Positions 9,069-16,945 of a stretch of DNA of 64,000 nucleotides are shown here, piece by piece. A model generated the notes under the pieces. That model worked only from the letters and a program-made list of their open reading frames with translations, made no database searches and was not told the DNA's origin. Within the stretch, counting starts at the first letter, position 1. Each line of letters begins with the position of its first letter. This DNA comes from Vibrio profundi (GTDB lineage: Bacteria > Pseudomonadota > Gammaproteobacteria > Enterobacterales > Vibrionaceae), in the NCBI RefSeq assembly GCF_005281835.1, contig NZ_RZIS01000014.1, positions 1-64,000 of the forward strand, in the 5' to 3' direction. The translations under genes and the position numbers were made by a program.

Positions 9069-9317
9069 ATGACATTCAATCCCGAGCTAGCAACGAACAC
9101 TTTAGAGGCAGAAGGACTGCGCTGCCCAGAGCCGGTAATGATGGTCAGGAAGACAATTAGAAGCATGCAAGATGGTGATGTGTTGCTGGTAAAAGCAGAC
9201 GATCCATCCACTACCCGAGATATTCCAAGTTTTTGCCGCTTTATGGATCACCAACTTATTGGTGCGCAAACCGAACAGTTACCTTATCAGTACCTGATAA
9301 AAAAAGGCATGGATTAA
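9069..9317 (+). CDS. tusA: Sulfurtransferase TusA
   Basis: The 82-residue TusA accepts persulfide sulfur from IscS and passes it to the TusBCD-TusE relay for 2-thiouridine formation at tRNA position 34. The catalytic Cys is in the conserved GLRCPEPVMMVRKT segment (Cys19). The rest (ADDPSTTRDIPSFCRFM, then LPYQYLIKKG) matches E. coli TusA closely, and the length is near identical. It is monocistronic, ending in a strong hairpin. MnmE and MnmG, which act on the same wobble uridine, are also in this window. Confidence 0.95.
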   Translation: MTFNPELATNTLEAEGLRCPEPVMMVRKTIRSMQDGDVLLVKADDPSTTRDIPSFCRFMDHQLIGAQTEQLPYQYLIKKGMD

Positions 9318-9376
9318 CTTTCGTGTAACATACGAATTATTGCGATATCTCGCAATGGGTTACACAAAGAGAAATG

Positions 9377-9402
9377 TAAAAGGCAGCCAAGTGGCTGCCT
9401 TT
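9377..9402. terminator. Bidirectional terminator after tusA
   Basis: The stem AAAAGGCAGCC/GGCTGCCTTTT has a two-base loop and A and T tracts on its two flanks. It serves tusA and the convergent small membrane protein gene. Confidence 0.85.
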
Positions 9403-9404
9403 TG

Positions 9405-9665
9405 TTATTCATTGAATTCTATTGTACGAACTTCTGATTGCAGCTTTTCTATTTGCTTTCTCATTGTTCGCATTTCGTGTCGCATCGGAATAATGTGAGC
9501 CGATCGTATCCATGCTTCAACCGCGAGGCCCGTCATAATGATTGCCCCCGCCACCATAGGTAGCCACATATCTGTCAACACCATCCCCAGTAGAGTCAGT
9601 GCGAGACCAAAGGTAAACAAGTAACTTTGGCTTTGTGGGGTCATCCCCATATAGCGCGTTAACAT
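9405..9665 (-). CDS. Small hypothetical membrane protein with a C-terminal coiled coil
   Basis: This protein is 86 residues from the ATG at 9665, which has AGAGGG 7 bases upstream; an ATG two codons earlier (9671) is too close to that site. Two membrane helices are predicted (about residues 16-33 and 36-53). They are followed by a basic stretch and a heptad-like tail (MRTMRKQIEKLQSEVRTIE). I do not recognise a named family. It is convergent with tusA and shares its terminator. Confidence 0.7.
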   Translation of the reverse strand: MLTRYMGMTPQSQSYLFTFGLALTLLGMVLTDMWLPMVAGAIIMTGLAVEAWIRSAHIIPMRHEMRTMRKQIEKLQSEVRTIEFNE

Positions 9666-9843
9666 AGTCATGCCCTCTTGCTTGTATCAATAAAGATAAA
9701 ACCGATCACAAGATTAAGGTAGCATGACCAGTGTGACAATTATGTGTCAACGCCCACACTCGCACCGCTTATCGAACTAGAGTTTGATCTAAAATAAGCT
9801 TCTTTAGTTGTTGATATTTAACTCTAAATCACATATTCAATAA

Positions 9844-10398
9844 CTATAGGATTGCAGCTCCGGTTGCTAATGCCACAAACAGCACAGCCGTCACTTTTCT
9901 AATCAAATCTAATGGCATTTTATCTGCCGATAACTTACCAATAATCACCACAGGTACATTGGCCAACAACATACCGATAGTGGTTCCTAAGATGACCCAA
10001 GTTAACGCATCTGCATACTGCGCACCGAGAATCGACGTCGCTATCTGAGTTTTATCCCCGATCTCTGCAATGAAGAACGCGATAAAACTGGCGATAAACG
10101 GCCCACGGTTAGAGATTTTTTCATCGTCATCCAGTTTATCTGGGATCAGGATCCAGCCTGCCATAGCCAAGAAACTGACCACCAGCACCCACTTCAAAAC
10201 ATCAGGAGACAGATAATCCGCCACAACAACGCCAAGCCACGCAGCTAAGGCATGATTGGCTATCGTTGCTAAAAAGATAGCAGCAATAATTGGGATTGGT
10301 TTACGGTACCGACTGGCAAGCAACAACGACAGCAGTTGGGTCTTATCGCCGATTTCTGCTAGGGCTACGGTTGTAATTGAAATTGCTAAAACGCTCAC
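9844..10398 (-). CDS. mneA: Manganese exporter, UPF0016/GDT1 family (MneA-like)
   Basis: This 184-residue membrane protein is built from two homologous halves, each with the family signature E-x-G-D-K-T: AEIGDKTQLLSLLL near residue 14 and AEIGDKTQIATSIL near 111. Six membrane helices are expected. Family members move Mn2+ or Ca2+; in Vibrio cholerae the member called MneA exports Mn2+. I chose the GTG at 10398 because it gives the usual short N-terminus and follows ATGAG at good spacing; no ATG lies suitably close. A yybP-ykoY manganese riboswitch upstream supports the manganese role. Confidence 0.85.
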   Translation of the reverse strand: MSVLAISITTVALAEIGDKTQLLSLLLASRYRKPIPIIAAIFLATIANHALAAWLGVVVADYLSPDVLKWVLVVSFLAMAGWILIPDKLDDDEKISNRGPFIASFIAFFIAEIGDKTQIATSILGAQYADALTWVILGTTIGMLLANVPVVIIGKLSADKMPLDLIRKVTAVLFVALATGAAIL

Positions 10399-10482
10399 GA
10401 CATGCTCATTTGGGGTGAGGATTATTATATTTAACCTAAGACAAACCTCGCGCCCCACCCCGGTTCACGATGTTTGTCTAAG
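10399..10482 (-). promoter_or_regulatory. Expression platform of the mneA manganese riboswitch
   Basis: In the minus-strand RNA, CCTTAGACAAAC (10483-10472) can pair with GTTTGTCTTAGG (10446-10435) at 11 of 12 positions. GGGGTGGGG (10461-10453) can pair with CCTCACCCC (10420-10412) over all nine positions with one G-U. The first helix begins with bases next to the 3' strand of aptamer helix P1, and the second ends just before the ribosome site and GTG start. This suggests switching of translation initiation by manganese. The assignment of on and off states is inference. Confidence 0.6.
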
Positions 10483-10601
10483 GTCTTGCTAAACCCATCA
10501 GGCGATGAGTCTCGGACGCCATGGTGATTTTGCACCAATTATGTTGACGAACGAACCTATTCAGCATGAAAGCAAAATAAGCAGGCTACTCCCCAAAGAC
10601 C
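10483..10601 (-). ncRNA. yybP-ykoY manganese riboswitch aptamer
   Basis: Read on the minus strand, the aptamer has the conserved 5' element TTTGGGGAGTAGCC, a central CGTCAACATA, and the 3' element GCAAGACCTT. GGTCTT (10601-10596) and AAGACC (near 10487-10482) form helix P1. These elements are the landmarks of the Mn2+-sensing yybP-ykoY family, and the downstream gene is a manganese exporter. The match is from memory of the consensus, not a covariance search, but order and spacing are right. Confidence 0.88.
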
Positions 10602-10817
10602 GCGAAATTCTATTCGCTCATTCCCGTAAAAACAAGTATGAAACTTGTCAAAAAATCCACTTAAGCCGAAAAACAGCGATTAAAGGTAAAAAAATCCACT
10701 AAACGACATTTTAGACCACTAATTAAACAAGAATACCTCTACTCGCTTTACGAATATCTGGGTATACTCAATGGTTATTTTTATTAATTCATTCAGAAGA
10801 ATCGCGCGAACCTGACT

Positions 10818-11738
10818 ATGCAAAAATACGATATCAAAACCTTCCAGGGAATGATCCTCGCGCTGCAGGATTATTGGGCTCAAAACGGTTGTACCATTGT
10901 TCAACCTTTGGATATGGAAGTAGGTGCTGGCACCTCTCACCCAATGACATGTCTACGTGCACTTGGCCCAGAGCCAATGTCAACGGCATACGTTCAACCT
11001 TCACGTCGTCCTACCGATGGTCGTTACGGTGAAAACCCGAACCGTCTGCAGCACTACTATCAATTCCAAGTAGCTCTAAAGCCATCTCCAGATAACATTC
11101 AGGAGTTGTACTTAGGCTCGCTTGAAGTGCTTGGTGTCGATCCGCTGGTTCACGATATTCGCTTCGTAGAAGACAACTGGGAAAACCCAACGCTAGGCGC
11201 ATGGGGTCTTGGTTGGGAAGTATGGCTTAACGGCATGGAAGTAACCCAGTTTACTTACTTCCAACAGGTTGGCGGCCTTGAGTGTAAGCCTGTAACAGGC
11301 GAGATCACTTACGGTATCGAGCGTCTAGCAATGTACATCCAGGAAGTAGACTCGGTTTACGACCTAGTATGGAACGTAGCACCAGACGGCTCTAACGTAA
11401 CTTACGGTGACATCTTCCACCAAAACGAAGTTGAGCAATCAACGTACAACTTCGAACACGCAGACGTAGATTTCCTATTCGGTTTCTTCGACCAGTGTGA
11501 AAAAGAGTGTAAAGAGCTACTTGAGCTTGAGAAGCCACTTCCGCTTCCAGCTTACGAGCGCATTCTAAAAGCAGGCCACGCATTCAACATCCTTGATGCG
11601 CGCAAAGCTATCTCTGTAACAGAGCGTCAACGTTACATCCTTCGTATCCGCAACCTGACTAAATCAGTAGCAGAAGCATACTACGCATCGCGTGAAGCGC
11701 TTGGCTTCCCAATGTGCAAGAAGGACGAGGAGAAGTAA
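10818..11738 (+). CDS. glyQ: Glycyl-tRNA synthetase alpha subunit
   Basis: The 306-residue alpha subunit of the heterotetrameric bacterial glycyl-tRNA synthetase carries the aminoacylation site. The N-terminus KTFQGMILALQDYWAQ, the class II motif region EVGAGTSHPMT and PSRRPTDGRYGENPNR are all conserved. Length matches E. coli GlyQ (303). The ATG at 10818 is the family start. glyS begins 2 bases after the glyQ stop, so the two subunits are co-translated from one mRNA. A divergent region of about 220 bases holds the mneA riboswitch. Confidence 0.97.
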   Translation: MQKYDIKTFQGMILALQDYWAQNGCTIVQPLDMEVGAGTSHPMTCLRALGPEPMSTAYVQPSRRPTDGRYGENPNRLQHYYQFQVALKPSPDNIQELYLGSLEVLGVDPLVHDIRFVEDNWENPTLGAWGLGWEVWLNGMEVTQFTYFQQVGGLECKPVTGEITYGIERLAMYIQEVDSVYDLVWNVAPDGSNVTYGDIFHQNEVEQSTYNFEHADVDFLFGFFDQCEKECKELLELEKPLPLPAYERILKAGHAFNILDARKAISVTERQRYILRIRNLTKSVAEAYYASREALGFPMCKKDEEK

Positions 11739-11740
11739 TC

Positions 11741-13807
11741 ATGGCTAAAGAATTTCTAATTGAACTGGGTACTGAAGAGCTACCACCAACGCAACTTCGC
11801 ACCCTAGCAGAAGCATTCGCGGCAAACTTCGAAGCTGAGCTAAAAGGCGCAAACCTAACGCACGAAGGTGTAAAATGGTACGCGGCTCCTCGTCGTCTTG
11901 CTCTTAAAGTAGCAGCACTGGCTGAAGGCCAAGAAGACAAAGTTGTTGAAAAACGTGGCCCAGCAGTTTCTGTAGCATTCGATGCTGACGGCAACGCAAC
12001 AAAAGCAGCTCAAGGCTGGGCTCGTGGTAACGGCATCACGGTTGAACAAGCTGACCGTCTAGTAACAGACAAAGGCGAATGGCTTCTTTTCAAACAAGAA
12101 GTAAAAGGCCAAGCAACGTCTGAAATCGTTGTTGAGCTAGCGGCTAAAGCACTAGGTAACCTGCCTATCGCCAAGCCAATGCGCTGGGGTAACAAGACGA
12201 CCCAGTTCATCCGCCCGGTTAAAACACTGACTATGCTAATGGGCGCTGACCTTATCGAAGGTGAGATCCTAGGCGTAGCATCTGGCCGCACTATCCGTGG
12301 TCACCGCTTCATGGGTGAGCAAGAGTTCACTATCGATTCTGCAGAGCAATACCCAGCGATCCTAGAAGAGCGCGGTAAAGTAATGGCAGATTACGAAGCG
12401 CGTAAAGCAATCATCCTAGCTGATTCGCAAAAAGCAGCAGCAGCGGTTGGCGGTAAAGCTGACCTAGAAGATGACCTTGTTGAAGAAGTAACGTCTCTGG
12501 TTGAATGGCCAGTAGTACTAACAGCGAAGTTTGAAGAAGAGTTCCTAAAAGTTCCTTCTGAAGCTTTGGTTTACACCATGAAAGGTGACCAAAAATACTT
12601 CCCTGTTTACGATGAAAACAAGAAGCTACTTCCTAACTTTATCTTCGTATCGAACATCGAGTCTAAAGAGCCTCGCCACGTTATCGAAGGTAACGAGAAA
12701 GTGGTACGCCCACGTCTTGCTGATGCTGAGTTCTTCTTCAACACAGACCGTAAACGTCCTCTTATCGACCGTCTTCCTGAACTAGACCAAGCTATCTTCC
12801 AGAAGCAACTTGGTACGATCAAAGACAAAACAGACCGCATCACGGAGCTTGCTGGCTACATCGCTGAGCAAATCGATGCTGACGTTGAGAAGTCTAAGCG
12901 TGCAGGCCTACTGGCTAAATGTGACCTAATGACCTCTATGGTGTTCGAATTCACGGATACTCAGGGTGTAATGGGCATGCACTACGCGACTCACGATGGT
13001 GAAGACGAGCAAGTTGCACTAGCACTTTACGAGCAGTACATGCCTCGTTTCGCAGGTGATGACCTACCAAGCACTGGCATCTCTTCTTCAGTAGCAATGG
13101 CAGACAAGCTAGACACTATCGTCGGTATCTTCGGTATTGGTCAAGCTCCAAAAGGTTCTGACCCATTCGCTCTACGTCGTGCATCACTAGGTGTGCTACG
13201 TATTATCGTTGAAAACGGCTACAACCTAGACCTAACGGATCTGATCGCAAAAGCGAAAGAACTACTAGGCGACAAGCTAACCAACGACAACGTAGAAGCT
13301 GATGTTATCGACTTCATGCTAGGTCGTTTCCGTGCATGGTACCAAGATGCCGGCTTCAGCGTGGATATCATCCAGGCAGTACTGGCTAACCGTCCAACTA
13401 AGCCAACTGACTTTGACCAACGTGTTAAAGCGGTTTCTCACTTCCGTGAACTAGAAGCGGCAGAAGCACTAGCAGCAGCGAACAAACGTGTAGGTAACAT
13501 CCTTGCGAAATTCGATGGTGAGCTAGCAGCAGATATCGATCTAGCCCTTCTTCAAGAAGATGCAGAGAAAGCACTGGCTGAAAACGTTGCTGTAATGACA
13601 GAAGCATTAGAGCCAGCATTCGCGACAGGTAACTACCAAGAAGCCCTAAGCAAGCTAGCAGCTCTACGTGAGCCTGTTGATGCGTTCTTCGATAACGTAA
13701 TGGTTATGGCTGATGACGAAGCGCTTAAGAAGAACCGTCTAACGCTACTGAATAACCTACGTAACCTGTTCCTACAGATTGCCGATATTTCTTTACTTCA
13801 AAAATAG
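11741..13807 (+). CDS. glyS: Glycyl-tRNA synthetase beta subunit
   Basis: The 688-residue beta subunit is needed for tRNA-Gly binding and stability of the alpha2beta2 enzyme. I chose the ATG at 11741 because it gives MAKEFLIELGTEELPP and has AGGACGAGGAGA just before it; an earlier ATG at 11714 lies inside glyQ. Characteristic segments include IRPVKTLTML and SGRTIRGHRF, and a C-terminal anticodon-binding-like domain from about residue 590. Leucine is encoded mostly by CTA and CTT, the pattern of highly expressed Vibrio genes. Confidence 0.97.
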   Translation: MAKEFLIELGTEELPPTQLRTLAEAFAANFEAELKGANLTHEGVKWYAAPRRLALKVAALAEGQEDKVVEKRGPAVSVAFDADGNATKAAQGWARGNGITVEQADRLVTDKGEWLLFKQEVKGQATSEIVVELAAKALGNLPIAKPMRWGNKTTQFIRPVKTLTMLMGADLIEGEILGVASGRTIRGHRFMGEQEFTIDSAEQYPAILEERGKVMADYEARKAIILADSQKAAAAVGGKADLEDDLVEEVTSLVEWPVVLTAKFEEEFLKVPSEALVYTMKGDQKYFPVYDENKKLLPNFIFVSNIESKEPRHVIEGNEKVVRPRLADAEFFFNTDRKRPLIDRLPELDQAIFQKQLGTIKDKTDRITELAGYIAEQIDADVEKSKRAGLLAKCDLMTSMVFEFTDTQGVMGMHYATHDGEDEQVALALYEQYMPRFAGDDLPSTGISSSVAMADKLDTIVGIFGIGQAPKGSDPFALRRASLGVLRIIVENGYNLDLTDLIAKAKELLGDKLTNDNVEADVIDFMLGRFRAWYQDAGFSVDIIQAVLANRPTKPTDFDQRVKAVSHFRELEAAEALAAANKRVGNILAKFDGELAADIDLALLQEDAEKALAENVAVMTEALEPAFATGNYQEALSKLAALREPVDAFFDNVMVMADDEALKKNRLTLLNNLRNLFLQIADISLLQK

Positions 13808-13828
13808 AAGTAATCTGAAATAAATATA

Positions 13829-13857
13829 GAGGAGAAGCATTTGCTTCTCCTTTTTTT
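13829..13857 (+). terminator. glyQS terminator
   Basis: The stem GGAGAAGCA/TGCTTCTCC with a very short loop is followed by seven T residues, 22 bases after the glyS stop. Confidence 0.9.
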
Positions 13858-14223
13858 ATTGCAGAATATAATCCAACGTTTCTTAAACCTGAAAATTCCT
13901 CTTTTTATCGCTCTCTTGTCCCAGCTTTTCCATCTCAATCAAATTATTACTGCTTTATCCCCTTCACCACTGACATCCCTAGAAGATGTATTACGCTCGC
14001 CACAGCATCCCTTTATGTAACAACTAGTGCTTTTCGCTTAACTTGAGAAGATAGAAACGATTGACTATCACTAAAAGAAAAATAAGTTTTTTCCGTGTTA
14101 AAGCAATTCGAGCTTTGCGTCGCAAAAGCATTGAGGTATGTTCAAGGATTACTCTGGTGGCAGGCGAAGGTCAGCCTTAACGACACATAACAAGCAATCG
14201 CAATGAATTAGGTAAAATAAGTA
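13858..14223. other. Gene-free stretch upstream of avtA
   Basis: About 366 bases without a convincing gene; the longest frames are under 40 codons without ribosome sites. It presumably holds the avtA promoter. I could not pick out a convincing -35/-10 pair, operator or small RNA. The ribosome site of avtA (TTAGGTAAAA) is at its right end. Confidence 0.5.
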
Positions 14224-15477
14224 ATGCAATTCTCTAAGTTTGGTGAAAAATTTAATCGATACTCTGGAATTACTCGTCTAATGGACGATTTGAATGATGG
14301 CCTGCGTACACCAGGAGCCATCATGCTCGGAGGCGGCAACCCTGCTGCTATTCCTGCCATGCTCGATTACTTCAACCAAGCCAGTGGAGAAATGCTCGCC
14401 AGCGGGGAACTCGTGGCCGCCATGGCCAATTACGATGGGCCTCAAGGAAAAGATGCCTTTGTTAAATCGCTAGCGAAATTACTCAAAGATACTTATGGCT
14501 GGGATATCAGCGAAAAGAACATCAGTTTGACCAATGGCAGCCAAAGTGGCTTTTTCTACTTATTCAATTTACTGGCTGGTCAACAAGCCGACGGTTCGCA
14601 CAAGAAAATCCTATTACCGCTAGCACCTGAGTATATTGGCTATGGCGATGCGGGTATTGATGACGATATCTTCGTGTCTTACCACCCAGAAATCGAGCTA
14701 CTCGATAACCGTTTATTTAAATACCATGTCGACTTTGAAGAATTGAAAGTGGATGAGTCGGTGGCTGCAATCTGTGCGTCTCGCCCAACCAACCCAACGG
14801 GTAACGTGTTAACCGATGAAGAAGTTCGCAAGCTAGATAAGCTGGCTCGTGAAAACAACATCCCACTGATTATTGATAATGCTTACGGTGTGCCTTTTCC
14901 AAATATCATCTTCGAAGATGTCACTCCATTTTGGAACGAAAACACCATTCTTTGTATGAGCTTATCTAAGCTAGGCTTGCCAGGAGTCCGCTGCGGAATC
15001 GTCATTGCTAGTGAGGAAATCACACAGGCACTCACAAACATGAACGGCATCATTAGCTTAGCGCCAGGTAGTATTGGGCCAGCACTGGCTAATCACATGA
15101 TTGAAAAAGGTGATTTACTGCGTTTGAGCACTGAAGTCATCAAGCCACATTATAAGCAAAAGTCCCAACGTGCCGTTGAGTTACTGCAGCAAGCGATTGA
15201 TGACCCGCGCTTTCGAATCCATAAACCAGAAGGCGCTATCTTCCTCTGGTTATGGTTTGATGAACTGCCAATCACCACCATGGAATTGTATGATCGCTTA
15301 AAAGCACGTGGCGTCCTGATTGTACCTGGTGAATACTTTTTTATTGGCCAGCAAGAAGATAATTGGGCGCACACACATCAGTGTTTACGCATGAACTATG
15401 TTCAACCTGATGACGCTATGCACAAAGGTATCGAGATTATTGCTGAAGAAATTAACAAGGCTTACGCGGAAGGTTAA
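14224..15477 (+). CDS. avtA: Valine-pyruvate aminotransferase AvtA
   Basis: This 417-residue fold-type I PLP aminotransferase exchanges amino groups between valine or 2-oxoisovalerate and alanine or pyruvate. The N-terminus (FGEKFNRYSGITRLMDDL) and GGGNPAAIP match E. coli AvtA (417 residues). SRPTNPTGNV and the PLP-binding lysine in SLSKLGLPGVRCG (about residue 250) are in place. It is monocistronic and shares a terminator with convergent ibpA. Functionally it complements ilvE, which lies 36 kb away. Confidence 0.93.
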   Translation: MQFSKFGEKFNRYSGITRLMDDLNDGLRTPGAIMLGGGNPAAIPAMLDYFNQASGEMLASGELVAAMANYDGPQGKDAFVKSLAKLLKDTYGWDISEKNISLTNGSQSGFFYLFNLLAGQQADGSHKKILLPLAPEYIGYGDAGIDDDIFVSYHPEIELLDNRLFKYHVDFEELKVDESVAAICASRPTNPTGNVLTDEEVRKLDKLARENNIPLIIDNAYGVPFPNIIFEDVTPFWNENTILCMSLSKLGLPGVRCGIVIASEEITQALTNMNGIISLAPGSIGPALANHMIEKGDLLRLSTEVIKPHYKQKSQRAVELLQQAIDDPRFRIHKPEGAIFLWLWFDELPITTMELYDRLKARGVLIVPGEYFFIGQQEDNWAHTHQCLRMNYVQPDDAMHKGIEIIAEEINKAYAEG

Positions 15478-15506
15478 GCGCTAGGCTAAAGATTAAACCC
15501 AATCAA

Positions 15507-15530
15507 AAAGAGCGCCAATTGGCGCTCTTA
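15507..15530. terminator. Bidirectional terminator between avtA and ibpA
   Basis: The perfect stem AAGAGCGCC/GGCGCTCTT with an AATT loop is flanked by A-rich sequence on the left and mixed sequence on the right. It is placed 30 bases after avtA and 27 bases after ibpA. Confidence 0.8.
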
Positions 15531-15556
15531 CTCTATCTAACACCTAAAAATAAGAG

Positions 15557-15994
15557 TTAGTTATTGTCGATTAGGTTTTTACCATTAATCGCAATTTTAC
15601 GAGGTTGCATTGCTTCCGGAATTTCTCTTTCCAAATCCACGTGTAGCAAACCATTTTCCATGGTTGCACCAATGACTTTCACGTAGTCCGCTAGTTGGAA
15701 TTTACGTTCAAAGTCACGCTCTGCAATGCCTTGGTAGACATAGTTTTTATTTTCTTCAGGTTTGCGCTCACCGCGTACAATGAGCATGTTTTCTTTCTGG
15801 GTAATATCCAGTTGCTCATCAGCAAAGCCAGCCACCGCCATGGTAATACGGTAGTTATTTTCATCTTGCTGTTCAATATTGTACGGAGGGTAGCCGCCAG
15901 AAGTATTTTTAGACGTATTCGCTTCCATCAGGTTAAACAGACGGTCGAAGCCAATAGCGTTGCGGTATAGGGGAGTGAAATCTACAGTTCTCAT
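15557..15994 (-). CDS. ibpA: Small heat shock protein IbpA (Hsp20)
   Basis: The 145-residue alpha-crystallin-type chaperone binds unfolding proteins in inclusion bodies for later rescue by DnaK and ClpB. The N-terminus FTPLYRNAIGFDRLFNLM and the crystallin domain (about 37-130) with YRITMAVAGF, GERDF-like AERDFERKF and ENGLLHVDLEREIPE are clear. The C-terminal IxI-type motif (KIAING) is present. Only one Ibp gene is seen, whereas E. coli has an ibpAB pair. A ROSE-like RNA thermometer sits directly upstream. Confidence 0.95.
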   Translation of the reverse strand: MRTVDFTPLYRNAIGFDRLFNLMEANTSKNTSGGYPPYNIEQQDENNYRITMAVAGFADEQLDITQKENMLIVRGERKPEENKNYVYQGIAERDFERKFQLADYVKVIGATMENGLLHVDLEREIPEAMQPRKIAINGKNLIDNN

Positions 15995-16054
15995 ATTACT
16001 ATCCTTTTTAAAGCAATAGCCTAATGCTCAGCCTATAGGCGTGAAACGATTAGG
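15995..16054 (-). promoter_or_regulatory. ROSE-like RNA thermometer in the ibpA leader
   Basis: In the minus-strand RNA, CTATTGCT (16019-16012) faces AGGATAG (16005-15999), which holds the ribosome site 5-10 bases before the ATG. TTGCT opposite AGGA is the hallmark of ROSE thermometers, where a weak helix with non-canonical pairs melts on heating. A second hairpin (CCTAAT with ATTAGG around GCCTATAGGC) lies just upstream at 16054-16020. The rest of the gap to 16344 (about 290 bases) presumably holds the promoter; I could not find a convincing sigma-32 site. Confidence 0.75.
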
Positions 16055-16344
16055 TTTAGACAAACCACTCTTTGTGTATTTACACAGGTAGACGAGGTGT
16101 CCAATCAAATTAAGTTGTGTGCTTTCTTAGCGTTTCCTCACTGTGCTTGATAGCGGGAGCGAAACTGAATCAATCGATCCAAGAAAACGGTTCAGAGGCC
16201 CTATCGGCATCCTCTTCATAACTAGATATATGGACACAAATTAGTTTTTCAAGCTTCAACTTGCAAAAAATTAGCTAAGCTTATTTCTATTCCTTACAAC
16301 ATCCTGAAAAAGATCTTATTATACAAATCACTATCAATAACTTG

Positions 16345-16854
16345 ATGCGGTTTATGACACTGAATTTGGTCTTAAAATGTTTAGCACTAGCGTGTGGCCT
16401 TGGACTTGTAGCCCCATTGAAGGCTTTGGAACTGAACTTTGCCTCCTTCGTTTACCACGTTTATGACTCCGATGACGATTCGACACAGTACTTTGACAAC
16501 TATTACGTTTCACTTGAGGTACCTATCACCGATAGAACGAACGCCGTTGTCGGCACCTTTTTAAATAGTCAAAACAACCGCTGCGCCATTCTCGGTGTTG
16601 AATACCATTGGGCAGATTTAAGCACCAACTGGCGCTTTAAGGGATTGTATGCCTACGCTGGTGAGTTCTTTTTGGATAGTTTTGAAGATTGCGGAGATGA
16701 TGGTGTTTATCAAGAAGTGAAAGAGGTCTCAGGTATCGGCTTTGCGCCATACATCAGCCACTACTTTGAGTATGCATTAACTGACCATTTCAATGTCGAC
16801 TTTGGATTATTACTGCCGGGGATTGTAGTGATTAATGCGAATGTGACTTTCTAA
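16345..16854 (+). CDS. Hypothetical exported protein, possibly a small outer-membrane barrel
   Basis: This protein is 169 residues from the ATG at 16345 (a TTG one codon earlier and an ATG three codons later are alternatives; no strong ribosome site distinguishes them). A signal peptide covers about residues 1-28 (hydrophobic LKCLALACGLGLVAPL, then ALELNFAS). The mature part is rich in alternating aromatic and polar residues, with two cysteines near the middle, and ends in an aromatic residue (NANVTF), as outer-membrane barrels do. I do not recognise a function. It is convergent with gyrB. Confidence 0.65.
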   Translation: MRFMTLNLVLKCLALACGLGLVAPLKALELNFASFVYHVYDSDDDSTQYFDNYYVSLEVPITDRTNAVVGTFLNSQNNRCAILGVEYHWADLSTNWRFKGLYAYAGEFFLDSFEDCGDDGVYQEVKEVSGIGFAPYISHYFEYALTDHFNVDFGLLLPGIVVINANVTF

Positions 16855-16897
16855 GCCATATAGCCTACGACTTGTTTGTGGGTTTTATTGCTCGCAT

Positions 16898-16926
16898 AAA
16901 AAACACCGCACTAAGCGGTGTTTTTA
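16898..16926. terminator. Bidirectional terminator at the gyrB end
   Basis: The stem AACACCGC/GCGGTGTT with loop ACTAA is flanked by an A tract on one side and T tract on the other. It serves gyrB (minus) and the exported protein gene (plus). Confidence 0.85.
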
Positions 16927-16945
16927 TCATTCGCGATAACTAATT

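Noticed and set aside
10505..10702. A 65-codon plus-strand frame between mneA and glyQ
   Set aside because: It lies over the manganese riboswitch on the opposite strand, has no ribosome site, and its composition is explained by the conserved aptamer.
16055..16344. A sigma-32 promoter for ibpA
   Set aside because: I looked for CTTGAAA with CCCCAT spacing and found only poor matches, so none is reported.
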